DNA of 52,455 bases from positions 1 to 52,455 of the forward strand of contig SFNY01000007.1 in assembly GCA_004554085.1 (NCBI GenBank). Direction: 5' to 3'. Below, piece by piece: positions 23,843 through 32,087 of this stretch. The notes under the pieces are model-generated. The model was not told the origin of the DNA and did not search any database. It worked only from the letters and a program-made list of their open reading frames with translations. This stretch comes from Clostridiales bacterium (GTDB taxonomy: Bacteria; Bacillota; Clostridia; Christensenellales; Aristaeellaceae). The position numbers were made by a program, and so were the translations under genes. Each line of letters begins with the position of its first letter. Positions within the stretch are counted from its first letter, which is position 1.

Positions 23843-24661
23843 TCAGGCCTTTTCCACGGGCAGGCAGATCTCGGTGACGAACTCGTCGGGGTTCTGCGTC
23901 TCGTGGGGGCTGACGTGGTAGATGTAGAAGGCGGGGCCGCAGAAGCTGTAGCCGTTGTCCCGAACCCATGCGGCCACGGCGGCGCTCACCTCGCCGATGA
24001 GGTGGTAGCCGCCCTGATAGGTGGCGGAGGCGACGGTCACGGCGGGCAGGGTTCTGAAATGCACGTGCTCGGTGTCCGGATAGGAACCCTTCACGCTCTT
24101 CTGCACCTCCACGTCCACGTCGGCCTCCTTGTACTCGCCGTCGTGGAACACGGCGCAGCAGATGCAGGGGTCGCCGTCGACGATGTGCAGCGGCGCGGTC
24201 TCCCGCATCAGGGTCTCCCACAGCGTGCCCTCGCAGTCGTAGCGGGGCAGAATCTGGCGAACGCAGGCGGCGTTGCGCTCGGGTATGGTCTTGAGATTTA
24301 CATTGTACTGCATGGCTTGTCGCTCCTCTCTCAGGTTGCGTCGCAGGGATTCCAGCAGGCGCAGCTGCCGCTCCACCTCCTGCAGATGGTCGCGCAGCTC
24401 CCCTTCGCGGCAGGCAAGCAACCGTTCAAGGGAAGGCGCGTCCCCGCCGCAGGCGAGTACCTCTGAGATGGCGCTCAGGCCGAAGCCCATGTCCCGCAGC
24501 GCCGCGATCCGCCCCGCCAGCGGCAGTTGATCCTCGCCGTAGTAGCGGTAACCGGTGAACGCGTCGATGCGCACGGGCCGAAGCAGGCCGATCTCGTCGT
24601 AGTGGCGCAGCATGCGTATGCTGATTCTGGATAGCTTGGAGAATTCCCCGATTTTTAGCAT
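23843..24661 (-). CDS. MerR family regulator with GyrI-like effector domain
   Basis: A 272-residue BmrR-type regulator. Residues 1-70 are the MerR winged helix (MLKIGEFSKLSRISIRMLRH, then YYGEDQLPLAGRI); residues 75-110 form the dimerising coiled coil; residues 120-272 form a GyrI-like ligand-binding domain (VKGSYPDTEHVHFRTLPAV, ending VTEICLPVEKA). Such proteins bind lipophilic cations or drugs and untwist promoters that have long spacers. The ATG at 24661 follows GAGGTG. Its own promoter has the 19-bp spacer expected of MerR targets, so autoregulation is likely. No efflux gene lies beside it. Confidence 0.9.
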   Translation of the reverse strand: MLKIGEFSKLSRISIRMLRHYDEIGLLRPVRIDAFTGYRYYGEDQLPLAGRIAALRDMGFGLSAISEVLACGGDAPSLERLLACREGELRDHLQEVERQLRLLESLRRNLREERQAMQYNVNLKTIPERNAACVRQILPRYDCEGTLWETLMRETAPLHIVDGDPCICCAVFHDGEYKEADVDVEVQKSVKGSYPDTEHVHFRTLPAVTVASATYQGGYHLIGEVSAAVAAWVRDNGYSFCGPAFYIYHVSPHETQNPDEFVTEICLPVEKA

Positions 24662-24701
24662 GGTTTGCACCTCGCACATGCGAATTTTTGAGCTCAGGAG
24701 C

Positions 24702-24732
24702 ATTATACAGGCTGACACGGTGGGAGAGTCAA
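24702..24732 (-). promoter_or_regulatory. MerR-type promoter with 19-bp spacer
   Basis: Minus strand: TTGACT, 19-bp spacer, TATAAT. The -35 merges into GACTCTCC, the left half-site typical of BmrR/TipA-type operators; the right half (GTGTCAG) is degenerate. Confidence 0.75.
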
Positions 24733-24783
24733 GGGGAAAATGCAAAAAATGGAGCCGTCTCAAAATGGATTTGAGGTAATTCC

Positions 24784-24977
24784 CAGAACCGGACGTAAGA
24801 AATCCAGTCCATTCTTGCCGGACTGGATTTCGTGCTTACAGCAATCCCAAGTATAGAAAAGGAACACAGCAAATCGCCCCCATGATCTACGGGGGCGATT
24901 TGTGTTCACCTAAACCGCGTCAGCGATGTGCCAGCGGCGGCTCGCCGCCGGCGGGGTGAGGGCGCCCCGCCCTACGG
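24784..24977 (+). repeat. Modular double-hairpin repeat, unit B
   Basis: Linker CAGAACCGGACGTAAG; hairpin 1 at 24800-24830 (AAATCCAGTCC / GGACTGGATTT); linker; AACACAG then hairpin 2 at 24863-24906 (AAATCGCCCCC / GGGGGCGATTT); linker TAAACCGCGTCAGCG; the GCGGCGGCTCGCCGCCG stem; and a REP-like palindrome at 24950-24977. It is directly followed by unit C in the same orientation. No gene is seen in 24733-25139. Confidence 0.85.
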
Positions 24978-25004
24978 CACAGAACAAATCCGGGCAGTGA
25001 TTTT

Positions 25005-25170
25005 CAGAACCAGACGCAAGAAATCTGCCCCATAGCCGCCGGGGCAGATTTCGGAATCACAGTAATCAAAGTACAGGAAAGAAACACAGAATCCCTGCCC
25101 CATTCTTGCCGGGGCAGGGATTCGTTCGCTTAAACCGCGTCAGCGTTGTGCCAGCGGCGGCTCGCCGCCG
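25005..25170 (+). repeat. Modular double-hairpin repeat, unit C
   Basis: Same layout as unit B: CAGAACCAGACGCAAG; hairpin 1 at 25021-25051 (AAATCTGCCCC / GGGGCAGATTT); GAAACACAG; hairpin 2 at 25089-25123 (GAATCCCTGCCCC / GGGGCAGGGATTC); TAAACCGCGTCAGCG; and GCGGCGGCTCGCCGCCG. It overlaps the 3' end of the leftward HAD phosphatase gene and encodes its last residues and stop. Confidence 0.85.
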
Positions 25171-25949
25171 CCTGGGATGTCGCCCACGCCGTTTAAGATG
25201 TGGGTGGGACGGTAGGGGTACTTGTCCACGTCCTCCCGGGCGGTGCAGCCGGAGAGCACCAGCACGGTGTCCAGACCGGACTCCATGCCCGCGATCACGT
25301 CGGTGTCCATGCGGTCGCCCACCATGACCGCGTCCTCGGAGTGCACGCCCAGCATCTTCAGGCCCGTGCGCATCATCAGCGGATTGGGCTTGCCCATGAA
25401 GTAGGCCTGCTTGCCGGTGGCCAACTCCACGGGGGCGACCAGCGCGCGGCAGGCGGGGGCGATGCCCTCCTCCACGGGACCGGTGAGGTCGGAGTTGGTA
25501 GCGATGAGTCGCGCGCCATGCATCACCAGCCGCACGGCCTTGGAGATGACCTCGTAGTTGTAGCTGGCGGTCTCGCCCACGATCACGTAGTCGGGGTCCA
25601 CGTCGTTCATGGTGACGCCGCAGTCGTAGAGCGCATTCAGCAGACCCGGCGCGCCGATGACGAAGGCGGTGCAGCCGGGGGCCTGGCGGCTGAGGAAGTG
25701 GGCGGTGGCCAGGGCGCTGGTGTAGAAGTGCTCCTCGCCCACGTCCAGGCCCATGCGCATCAGCTTCTGGCGCAGCTCCTTGGGGGAGCGCTCGCTGGAA
25801 TTGGTGAGGAAGAGAAACTTCTTGTCCTCGCGGTTGAGCCACTCCACGAACTCCTTCACCCCCGGCAGCAGCTGGTTGCCGCGGTAGATCACGCCGTCCA
25901 TGTCGCAGATGAAGCCCTTCTTGCTTCGCAGAATGTTGAGATCAGACAT
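25140..25949 (-). CDS. HAD-IIA family phosphatase (NagD/AraL-like)
   Basis: A 269-residue HAD hydrolase of subfamily IIA, which dephosphorylates sugar phosphates, nucleotides or phosphoglycolate. Motif I is CDMDGVIYRGNQ (near residue 14), motif II is FLTNSS, the cap lies between, motif III is MGKPNPLMM and motif IV is VGDRMDTDV. Its length is typical. The ATG at 25949 follows GGAGGAA. The last residues (GGEPPLAQR) and stop are encoded inside repeat unit C, so the original C-terminus was probably replaced. It lies downstream of IMP dehydrogenase on the same strand, separated by a terminator. Confidence 0.9.
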   Translation of the reverse strand: MSDLNILRSKKGFICDMDGVIYRGNQLLPGVKEFVEWLNREDKKFLFLTNSSERSPKELRQKLMRMGLDVGEEHFYTSALATAHFLSRQAPGCTAFVIGAPGLLNALYDCGVTMNDVDPDYVIVGETASYNYEVISKAVRLVMHGARLIATNSDLTGPVEEGIAPACRALVAPVELATGKQAYFMGKPNPLMMRTGLKMLGVHSEDAVMVGDRMDTDVIAGMESGLDTVLVLSGCTAREDVDKYPYRPTHILNGVGDIPGGGEPPLAQR

Positions 25950-26017
25950 ACAATATTCCTCCGTTTTCCTGAATGTGAACCGAACTTCTGTACCCAAGAT
26001 CAATTCGACATCCGATT

Positions 26018-26053
26018 AAAAACCAGACCCGTCGGGATGGACGGATCTGGTTT
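26018..26053 (-). terminator. IMP dehydrogenase terminator
   Basis: Leftward: AAACCAGATCCGTC, loop, GACGGGTCTGGTTT (14-bp stem with one mismatch or wobble), then TTTTTAATC. Confidence 0.8.
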
Positions 26054-26061
26054 CAGGGGAA

Positions 26062-27564
26062 TCAGTTCTTGCCGCTGGTGGCGCGCAGGGTGACGTCGTG
26101 ATAGCCGCCCTCCACAATGGAAACGGAGGACACCAGCGTCAGCTTCGCGTCGCGCTGCAGCTCGGGGATGCTGGTCACGCCCACGTTGCACATGGTGGAC
26201 TTGACCTTGTACAGGCTCTTGGCCACGTTGTCGTGCAGGGAACCGGCGTAGGTGACGTAGGAATCCACGCCCTCCTCGAAGTTGAGCTTGGCCTTGCCGC
26301 CCAGGTCGTAGCGCTGCCAGTTGCGGGCACGGTTGGAGCCCTCGCCCCAGTACTCCTTGACGTAGGAGCCGTTGACCATCAGCTTCTGGGTCGGGCTCTC
26401 GTCGAAGCGGGCGAAGTAGCGGCCCAGCATGATGAAGTCCGCGCCCATGGCCAGGGCCAGGGTCATGTGATAGTCGTGCACGATGCCGCCGTCGGAGCAG
26501 ATCGGAACGTACACGCCGGTGCGCTTGTAGTACTCGTCGCGGGCCTCGGCGACCTCGATCAGCGCGCTGGCCTGACCGCGGCCGATGCCCTTGGTCTCGC
26601 GGGTGATGCAGATGGAGCCGCCGCCGATGCCGACCTTGACAAAGTCCGCGCCCTGCTCGGCAAGGAACAGGAAGCCCTCGCGGTCAACCACGTTGCCCGC
26701 GCCGACCTTGACAGAATCGCCGTACTTCTCGCGGATGAACTTGATGGTCTTGGCCTGCCAGCAGGTGTAGCCCTCGGAGGAGTCGATGCACAGCACGTCC
26801 GCACCGGCCTCGATCAGCGCGGGAACGCGGGTCTCGTAGTCCTTGGTGTTGATGCCCGCACCCACCATGTAGCTCTTCTTGCTGTCCAGCAGCTCCAGGG
26901 GATTCTCCTTGTGCTGGGCGTAGTCCTTGCGGAACACGAAGTAGAGCAGGCGACCGTTGTCGTCCACGATGGGCAGGCTGTTGAGCTTGTGCTCCCAGAT
27001 GATGTCGTTGGCTTCCTTCAGCGTGGTGGTGGCGGGGGCGGTGACCAGCTTCTCCAGGGGCGTCATGAAGCTGGAGACGAGCTCGGTGGTCTCCATGCGG
27101 GACACGCGGTAGTCGCGGCTGGTGACCACGCCCAGCAGCCGACCGGTGCTGGTGCCGTCCTCGGTGACGGCCATAGTGGAGTGGCCCAGCTCCTCGCGCA
27201 GGGCGAGCACGTCGGCCAGGGTCTGGTCGGGGCGCAGGTTTGCGTCGCTGACCACGAAGCCGGACTTGTAGTTCTTCACGCGGGCGACCATCGCGGCCTC
27301 GCTCTCGATGCTCTGGGAGCCGTAGATAAAGGACATTCCGCCTTCGCGCGCAAGGGCAATCGCCATGGTGTCGTTGGACACGGACTGCATGATTGCGGAA
27401 ACCAGCGGAATGTTCAGGCTGATGGCGGGCTCCTCGCCCTTCTTGAATTTGACCAGCGGCGTCTTGAGCGTCACATTGTCCGGAATGCAGTTTTCGGAAG
27501 TGTAGCCCGGAATCAGCAGATACTCGCTGAAGGTATGGGAGGGTTCACTGATATAATGCGCCAT
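26062..27564 (-). CDS. guaB: IMP dehydrogenase
   Basis: A 500-residue IMP dehydrogenase, oxidising IMP to XMP with NAD+ in guanine nucleotide synthesis. The barrel start has IPLVSAIMQSVSND. Two CBS domains lie at about residues 105-220 (VVSDANLRPDQTL, VTSRDYRVS, FMTPLEKLV). The catalytic Cys sits in GIGGGSICITRETKGIGRGQ (near residue 322), and the flap and K-binding segments follow, with YWGEGSNRARNW in the position of the mobile flap. This sequence type is the variant common in Clostridia and Bacteroidetes. It starts with ATG after AAAGGGGCG and has its own promoter and terminator. Confidence 0.95.
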   Translation of the reverse strand: MAHYISEPSHTFSEYLLIPGYTSENCIPDNVTLKTPLVKFKKGEEPAISLNIPLVSAIMQSVSNDTMAIALAREGGMSFIYGSQSIESEAAMVARVKNYKSGFVVSDANLRPDQTLADVLALREELGHSTMAVTEDGTSTGRLLGVVTSRDYRVSRMETTELVSSFMTPLEKLVTAPATTTLKEANDIIWEHKLNSLPIVDDNGRLLYFVFRKDYAQHKENPLELLDSKKSYMVGAGINTKDYETRVPALIEAGADVLCIDSSEGYTCWQAKTIKFIREKYGDSVKVGAGNVVDREGFLFLAEQGADFVKVGIGGGSICITRETKGIGRGQASALIEVAEARDEYYKRTGVYVPICSDGGIVHDYHMTLALAMGADFIMLGRYFARFDESPTQKLMVNGSYVKEYWGEGSNRARNWQRYDLGGKAKLNFEEGVDSYVTYAGSLHDNVAKSLYKVKSTMCNVGVTSIPELQRDAKLTLVSSVSIVEGGYHDVTLRATSGKN

Positions 27565-27606
27565 AACAATCGCCCCTTTGCTTAAATTTTGATTTGGATT
27601 GGAGGT

Positions 27607-27635
27607 ATGATACCATTTTCCGAAAGATTTTGCAT
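27607..27635 (-). promoter_or_regulatory. Putative guaB promoter
   Basis: Minus strand: ATGCAA, 17-bp spacer, TATCAT with a TGG extension, 43 bp before the guaB ATG. The -35 is poor. Confidence 0.4.
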
Positions 27636-27763
27636 CACGTTTGGGTTATATTCCGGTTGATTCGAGCATATTTGCCGGAAATCGCTGCAAATTTCATTTT
27701 TGGAAGGATTTTTACCCCGGCGAAGCGAATTACCACTCCGGTATGGGACAGGGGGATGCTTTC

Positions 27764-28498
27764 ATGAAGGAGAAGTTCATCTTTCAGGTCAACGGCCTGG
27801 ACATTGAAGCGGAATTCGACTCCCGCGACCGGGAGCGCATTTTTCTGCCGCTGCTGCGTCATTTGACAAATTTGCAGCGCAACCTGAAGCGCCGCATCGT
27901 GGCCTTCCTGGCCGCGCCGCCCGCCGCAGGCAAGAGCACGCTCTGCCTGTATCTGGAGCAGCTCTCCCGCACCGAAGCGGGGCTGATTCCCGTGCAGAGC
28001 GTGGGCATCGACGGCTTCCACTACCCGCAGGCCTATCTGGACAGCCACACGATCGTCCGAAATGGCGCGACCATCCCCCTGGCGAAGATCAAGGGTGCGC
28101 CGGAGACCTACGATGTGGAGAAGCTGCGCGACCTGCTTGCGCGCGTGCATGAGCAGAACCAGCGCTGGCCGCTGTACGACCGGCGCATCCACAACCCGGT
28201 GGAGAATGCGGTGGAGATCCGGGAGCAGATATTGATCCTGGAGGGCAACTGGCTGCTGCTGGACGAGAAACCGTGGAACAGCCTTGCCTGCGACTACTCC
28301 ATCTTCCTGCGCGCGGGGGATGAAAGGCAGCTGGAGCGCATCGTGCGGCGCAAGATGCTGGGCGGCTTCGACGAGGCCACCGCCCGGGAGTTCGTGCGCA
28401 ACAACGACGCGCCCAACATCGCCCGCTGCATGGATCGCTCCCGCAGGGGCGACCTGAATCTGCAATATGCCAAAGACGGAACACTGGAGGAAATATAA
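27764..28498 (+). CDS. Nucleoside/nucleotide kinase family protein
   Basis: A 244-residue P-loop kinase of the uridine kinase/pantothenate kinase-like group (annotated in relatives as nucleoside or fructose kinase FrcK-like). Walker A is AAPPAAGKSTL near residues 47-57. SVGIDGFHYPQAYL is the Walker B-like DGFH substrate loop. GAPETYDVEKL and YDRRIHNPVE are the family landmarks, and LILEGNWLLLDE is the second acidic motif. The ATG at 27764 is the best supported start (AGGGGGA about 10 nt upstream); longer starts are possible. proC follows after 1 bp. The substrate is unknown. Confidence 0.8.
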   Translation: MKEKFIFQVNGLDIEAEFDSRDRERIFLPLLRHLTNLQRNLKRRIVAFLAAPPAAGKSTLCLYLEQLSRTEAGLIPVQSVGIDGFHYPQAYLDSHTIVRNGATIPLAKIKGAPETYDVEKLRDLLARVHEQNQRWPLYDRRIHNPVENAVEIREQILILEGNWLLLDEKPWNSLACDYSIFLRAGDERQLERIVRRKMLGGFDEATAREFVRNNDAPNIARCMDRSRRGDLNLQYAKDGTLEEI

Positions 28499-28499
28499 T

Positions 28500-29288
28500 A
28501 TGAAGAAGCTTGCATTCATCGGCCTGGGCAACATGGGCCGGGCCATCGCATCGGGAATCGTGAAGAACGGCGCGGTGGCCGCAGAAAACGTATACGGCTA
28601 CGCGCCCCACTGGGACAAGCTGGAATCCTACGCCCGGGAGACGGGCATCCGGCCCTGCCGCAGCGCACTGGAGGCGGTTGCGCAGGCGGACACGGTGCTC
28701 ATCGCCGTCAAGCCCTATGTGATCGAGGGCGTGCTTTCCGAGCTGAAGGACGCGCTGAAGGGCAAGGCGCTGCTGTCCGTGGCGCTGGGCTACGACTTTG
28801 ACCGCCTGTCGGCGCTGCTGGACGAGAGCACGCGCATCCAGTTCATCATGCCCAACACCCCGGCGATGGTGGGCGCGGGCGTGCTGCTGTTCGAGCAGAA
28901 GAATTCGCTGGAGGAAGCGGAGCGCGCGCAGATTCTTTCTGTGTTTGCCGCACTTGGCGCGGTGAAGGAGCTGCCCAGCCACCTGATGGGCGTCGGCGGG
29001 GCGATCTCCGGCTGCGGACCGGCCTTCTGCGCGCTGGTGATCGAGGCGCTGGCGGACGCGGGCGTGAAGTACGGCCTGCCGAGGGACGCGGCCTATCTGC
29101 TGGCCAGCCAAACCCTGGCGGGCACTGGAAGGATGCAGATCGAGACCGGCATGCATCCGGGCGCGATCAAGGACGGCGTGTGCTCCCCGGCGGGCACCAC
29201 CATTCGCGGCGTGGAGGCGCTGGAGCGCGCGGGCCTTCGGGCAGCGATGCTGGACGCGGTGCAGGCCGTGATGGAGAAGAAGGCATGA
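28500..29288 (+). CDS. proC: Pyrroline-5-carboxylate reductase
   Basis: A 262-residue ProC, the last enzyme of proline synthesis, reducing pyrroline-5-carboxylate with NAD(P)H. The N-terminal dinucleotide-binding motif is AFIGLGNMGRAIASG, followed by AVKPYVIEGVL. IQFIMPNTPAMVGAGV and the C-terminal signature TLAGTGRMQIE ... HPGAIKDGVCSPAGTTIRG are diagnostic. GGAGGAA lies 8 nt before the ATG, and the upstream stop is 1 bp away. The next gene overlaps by 4 bp, so three genes are cotranscribed. Confidence 0.95.
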   Translation: MKKLAFIGLGNMGRAIASGIVKNGAVAAENVYGYAPHWDKLESYARETGIRPCRSALEAVAQADTVLIAVKPYVIEGVLSELKDALKGKALLSVALGYDFDRLSALLDESTRIQFIMPNTPAMVGAGVLLFEQKNSLEEAERAQILSVFAALGAVKELPSHLMGVGGAISGCGPAFCALVIEALADAGVKYGLPRDAAYLLASQTLAGTGRMQIETGMHPGAIKDGVCSPAGTTIRGVEALERAGLRAAMLDAVQAVMEKKA

Positions 29289-30199
29289 GCGCGCCGCTTC
29301 CGCAGGACAACCTGTATGCGCCCGAGCCGCTGCTGGATCTGGAATGTCTGCACTGCGCGATCAACCAGGTGATCCACACCACCGAGGTGGCAGGAACACC
29401 CGAGCCGCTGCGCCGGGAGCTGATGCAGCGGGCGCTGAAGCTGCTGGCGGAGGGCGACGTGAATCGCAACAACTGCATCCAGATCGAGCAGGTCTACCGC
29501 ATGGTGGCGGAGGGCCTGGGCGATGCGGATCCCTACCGGGAGACCCGGCTGTTCTTCGACCGGGAGATGCTGCGGCTGCTGCCCCAGCTGCGGGAGCACA
29601 TCGCGCAGAGCGACGATCCCCTGCGGGCGGCGGTGCGCGCGGCCATCGCCGGGAACCTGATCGATCTGGCGGCGCTGGGCGGTGAGGTCACGCTGGAGCG
29701 TGCGCTTCAAAAGGTGCAGGACGTGGACCGCGAGGGCCTCTACTTTGACGACTGCGACGCTCTGGACGCGGCGCTGAGGTCCGCCCGAACCCTGCTGGTG
29801 CTGGGCGACAACTGCGGCGAGATCGCCATGGACCGCCTGCTGATCGAGACGATTCGCCGCCTCTACCCCCAGGTGGAGGTCAAATATGGCGTGCGCGGCG
29901 CGGCCATCGTCAACGACGTGACCTACGAGGACGCTGCCGCCGTGGCCATGGAGGAGGTGGCGGAAGTCATCGACAACGGCGACTGCCTGCTGACCACCAT
30001 GCTCTGCCGCACCAGCGAGGAATTCAAACGGGAATTCTATGCCGCCGACGTGATCATCGCCAAGGGCATGGGCAACTACGAGGGGCTGTACAACTGCGAC
30101 AGGGGGAACATCTGGTTTCTGATGATCGCCAAGTGCAGCGTCGTTGCGCGGATGTCCGGCGCGCCCAAGGGCAGCATCCTGTGCATGGAGAAGAAATGA
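29285..30199 (+). CDS. ARMT1-like (DUF89) metal-dependent phosphatase family protein
   Basis: A 304-residue DUF89/ARMT1-like protein. Archaeal and eukaryotic relatives are metal-dependent phosphatases that act on damaged sugar phosphates. Landmarks are the N-terminal Cys pair ECLHCAINQ, DPYRETRLFFDREMLRLLP, the metal/phosphate motif LVLGDNCGEIAMDRLL near residue 177, VRGAAIVNDVTYEDA and the late IIAKGMGNYEGLY. The ATG overlaps the proC stop (ATGA). A metabolite-repair role beside proC and a sugar/nucleoside kinase is a reasonable inference. A strong terminator follows. Confidence 0.85.
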   Translation: MSAPLPQDNLYAPEPLLDLECLHCAINQVIHTTEVAGTPEPLRRELMQRALKLLAEGDVNRNNCIQIEQVYRMVAEGLGDADPYRETRLFFDREMLRLLPQLREHIAQSDDPLRAAVRAAIAGNLIDLAALGGEVTLERALQKVQDVDREGLYFDDCDALDAALRSARTLLVLGDNCGEIAMDRLLIETIRRLYPQVEVKYGVRGAAIVNDVTYEDAAAVAMEEVAEVIDNGDCLLTTMLCRTSEEFKREFYAADVIIAKGMGNYEGLYNCDRGNIWFLMIAKCSVVARMSGAPKGSILCMEKK

Positions 30200-30225
30200 C
30201 ATCGCCGGGAATCCGGGCATGCGAA

Positions 30226-30258
30226 GGGCCGGAGGGAAATCCCTCCGGCCCGGTTTTT
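30226..30258 (+). terminator. Terminator of the kinase-proC-ARMT1 operon
   Basis: GGGCCGGAGGG, loop AAAT, CCCTCCGGCCC (11-bp perfect stem), then GGTTTTT. Confidence 0.9.
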
Positions 30259-30268
30259 GATATGCGTT

Positions 30269-31810
30269 TTACTTGATGGCGTTGACCAGCTCGACGGCGG
30301 CGGCGTGCACCTTTGCGGCAGCGGCGGCGCTGATTTCGGTAGCTGCCTGCGCATCGGCGGCGGACTTCAGTTCGTCATATGCGGCGTAGCAGTCCTGCTG
30401 CAGCGCATCCAGCTTCGCGTTGATCTCCGCGAGCTGCGCTTCATCGGCCTTGCCAGCCTCGATCAGGTTGGACAGCGCGTCAAAGGCCCAGTACATGGAG
30501 TCGGCCCAGTTTTCGGGCAGGGCGACGTAGCCCTCCACGGGAACGCGCTCGCCGTTCTCATCGCGCCGGTACTTGGTGGTGGCGTAGGAGATCTCCGCGT
30601 CGGCATTCTGCTCCTCGGTGAACTCCGCGGGCAGGGTGCTCAGCTGATAGCCCGCGTAGGTGTCGGCAGTCAGCATGGGATAGTAGGGCACGAACACGCT
30701 GTAACAGGCGTCGTCCATGGCGACCCACTCCACGGTGTCGGTCGGGCCATCCTCCGCGCTGATCTGGAAGATGTGGGTCTCCAGGTTGCGGTTGGAGCCG
30801 ATGCCGCCGATGTGGTAGTAGCCGATCACGTCCTCGACGGTGAATGCGTGCTCCGGCGCGATGCTGGTGTACATGGGAACGATGTTGCCGTCTGCGTCCA
30901 CGTTGGAGATGGTGTAGTCGGCGGGAACGGGCGCGTCGCCGGCGGCGGCGTTGAAGTGCTTCAGCGCGTTGACCATGCGCTCGTTGGCCTCCTGGCCGGC
31001 GTTATAGGATGCGACGTAGTCGATGGTGTTGGCTTCCTCGTCGCCCACGTAGGTTCCGGCCTGCTTGGCAACCTCGATCAGGCCCGCGGAGGCGATCACG
31101 TTCTCCGCATCGTCCAGATCGATCAGGCCGATGATGGACATGTTCGGCTGGGCGAAGGCCATGCTGTCGCTGAGCTTCAGCGCGATGTACTGGTGGCCCG
31201 TGGTGTTCTCCACGTACCATGCCTCGCTGTCGTCGGCGATCAGGATGCCGGAGCCGCCGCAGCAGCCCGCTTCATCGTAGATGCCAAGCAGCAGCTCCAC
31301 CGCTTCCTTTGCGCTCGCCGCCTGGCTGAGCAGCACGGTGGTGATTTCGGCCTCCTCGATGCCCAGATCCTCGTAGGGATCCACCTCATACACCGCGTCG
31401 GAGCAGCCGATGGTCTCGGTGGCGCTCACGGTCACGCCCATCTCGTTGGTGCCGCCCGCCTCGTAGGGGGTGTGGGCGTGGGTGCCGCCGCAGTCCGGGC
31501 ACTCGCCGCCGACCGCGTCGCCGTTGTCATCGCTGAAGGCGGTGTAGGCGTAGCTGTCCTTGGTGAAGGTGTAGGAAAAGCCGTAGCAGCCGTCGTACAC
31601 CTCGCCCGCAACGTGCTTTCCGGCGGGGCTTACGTAGAACAGCTTGTTGTAGCTGTTGGAGATGTCCTCCGAGCGGGCCAGGATCGTCTCGCCCCCGGCG
31701 GTCAGGCCGGAGCCGACATAGATCGACGTGCAGGCCAGCGCGCCCACAGAGCTCAGGCACAGGGCCAGAATCAGGGTCAGAGAGAGAAACCGTTTCATCT
31801 TGGAATACAT
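30269..31810 (-). CDS. Secreted C69-family dipeptidase
   Basis: A 513-residue N-terminal nucleophile hydrolase of peptidase family C69 (PepD-like dipeptidase). A signal peptide (MKRFLSLTLILALCLSSVGA) is followed directly by the nucleophile Cys in ACTSIYVG, so secretion or processing would expose it. Further landmarks are ILARSEDIS, GGTNEMGVTVSATET and AFAQPNMSIIGLIDLDD. The last 50 residues are alanine-rich and helical. An extra Cys pair (GGECPDCGGTHAH) suggests a metal or disulfide loop. The start is uncertain among GTG 31819, ATG 31810 and ATG 31798; 31810 lies 11 nt after AAGGA. Confidence 0.88.
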   Translation of the reverse strand: MYSKMKRFLSLTLILALCLSSVGALACTSIYVGSGLTAGGETILARSEDISNSYNKLFYVSPAGKHVAGEVYDGCYGFSYTFTKDSYAYTAFSDDNGDAVGGECPDCGGTHAHTPYEAGGTNEMGVTVSATETIGCSDAVYEVDPYEDLGIEEAEITTVLLSQAASAKEAVELLLGIYDEAGCCGGSGILIADDSEAWYVENTTGHQYIALKLSDSMAFAQPNMSIIGLIDLDDAENVIASAGLIEVAKQAGTYVGDEEANTIDYVASYNAGQEANERMVNALKHFNAAAGDAPVPADYTISNVDADGNIVPMYTSIAPEHAFTVEDVIGYYHIGGIGSNRNLETHIFQISAEDGPTDTVEWVAMDDACYSVFVPYYPMLTADTYAGYQLSTLPAEFTEEQNADAEISYATTKYRRDENGERVPVEGYVALPENWADSMYWAFDALSNLIEAGKADEAQLAEINAKLDALQQDCYAAYDELKSAADAQAATEISAAAAAKVHAAAVELVNAIK

Positions 31811-31845
31811 GATGCACACCGTCCTTGCTGAATGGGATATTCCGC

Positions 31846-31874
31846 ATTATAGTGCATGCTTATGCATATGTCAA
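31846..31874 (-). promoter_or_regulatory. Promoter of the C69 dipeptidase
   Basis: Minus strand: TTGACA, 17-bp spacer, TATAAT (perfect consensus). The spacer holds a palindromic GCATAAGCATGC. Confidence 0.9.
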
Positions 31875-32006
31875 GCGTTTTCGTGAATTTATATGCATTT
31901 ATTTCCTGTAAATTCCTGTGGCACAGGATGGACGCTGCGCGCCGCCATCCGGCGAAGCGCCGTCCCCGCCGCAGAGCTTTCATGCAGATTTCCATTTGAA
32001 GCCCGG

Positions 32007-32035
32007 TTGAAATGACTTTTTTGCTATGCTATAAT
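32007..32035 (+). promoter_or_regulatory. Promoter of the lipoylation operon
   Basis: TTGAAA, 17-bp spacer, TATAAT with a TGC extension, 52 bp before the first lplA ATG. Confidence 0.8.
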
Positions 32036-32087
32036 GAGCACGGTGTCACATCTGCGGACGAATCGCTGCCGGGAAAGGGGGGCGCGC

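Noticed and set aside
14421..25170. CRISPR array
   Set aside because: The repeated hairpin units are about 150-190 bp, in few copies, scattered and in both orientations, with no regular short spacers and no cas genes.
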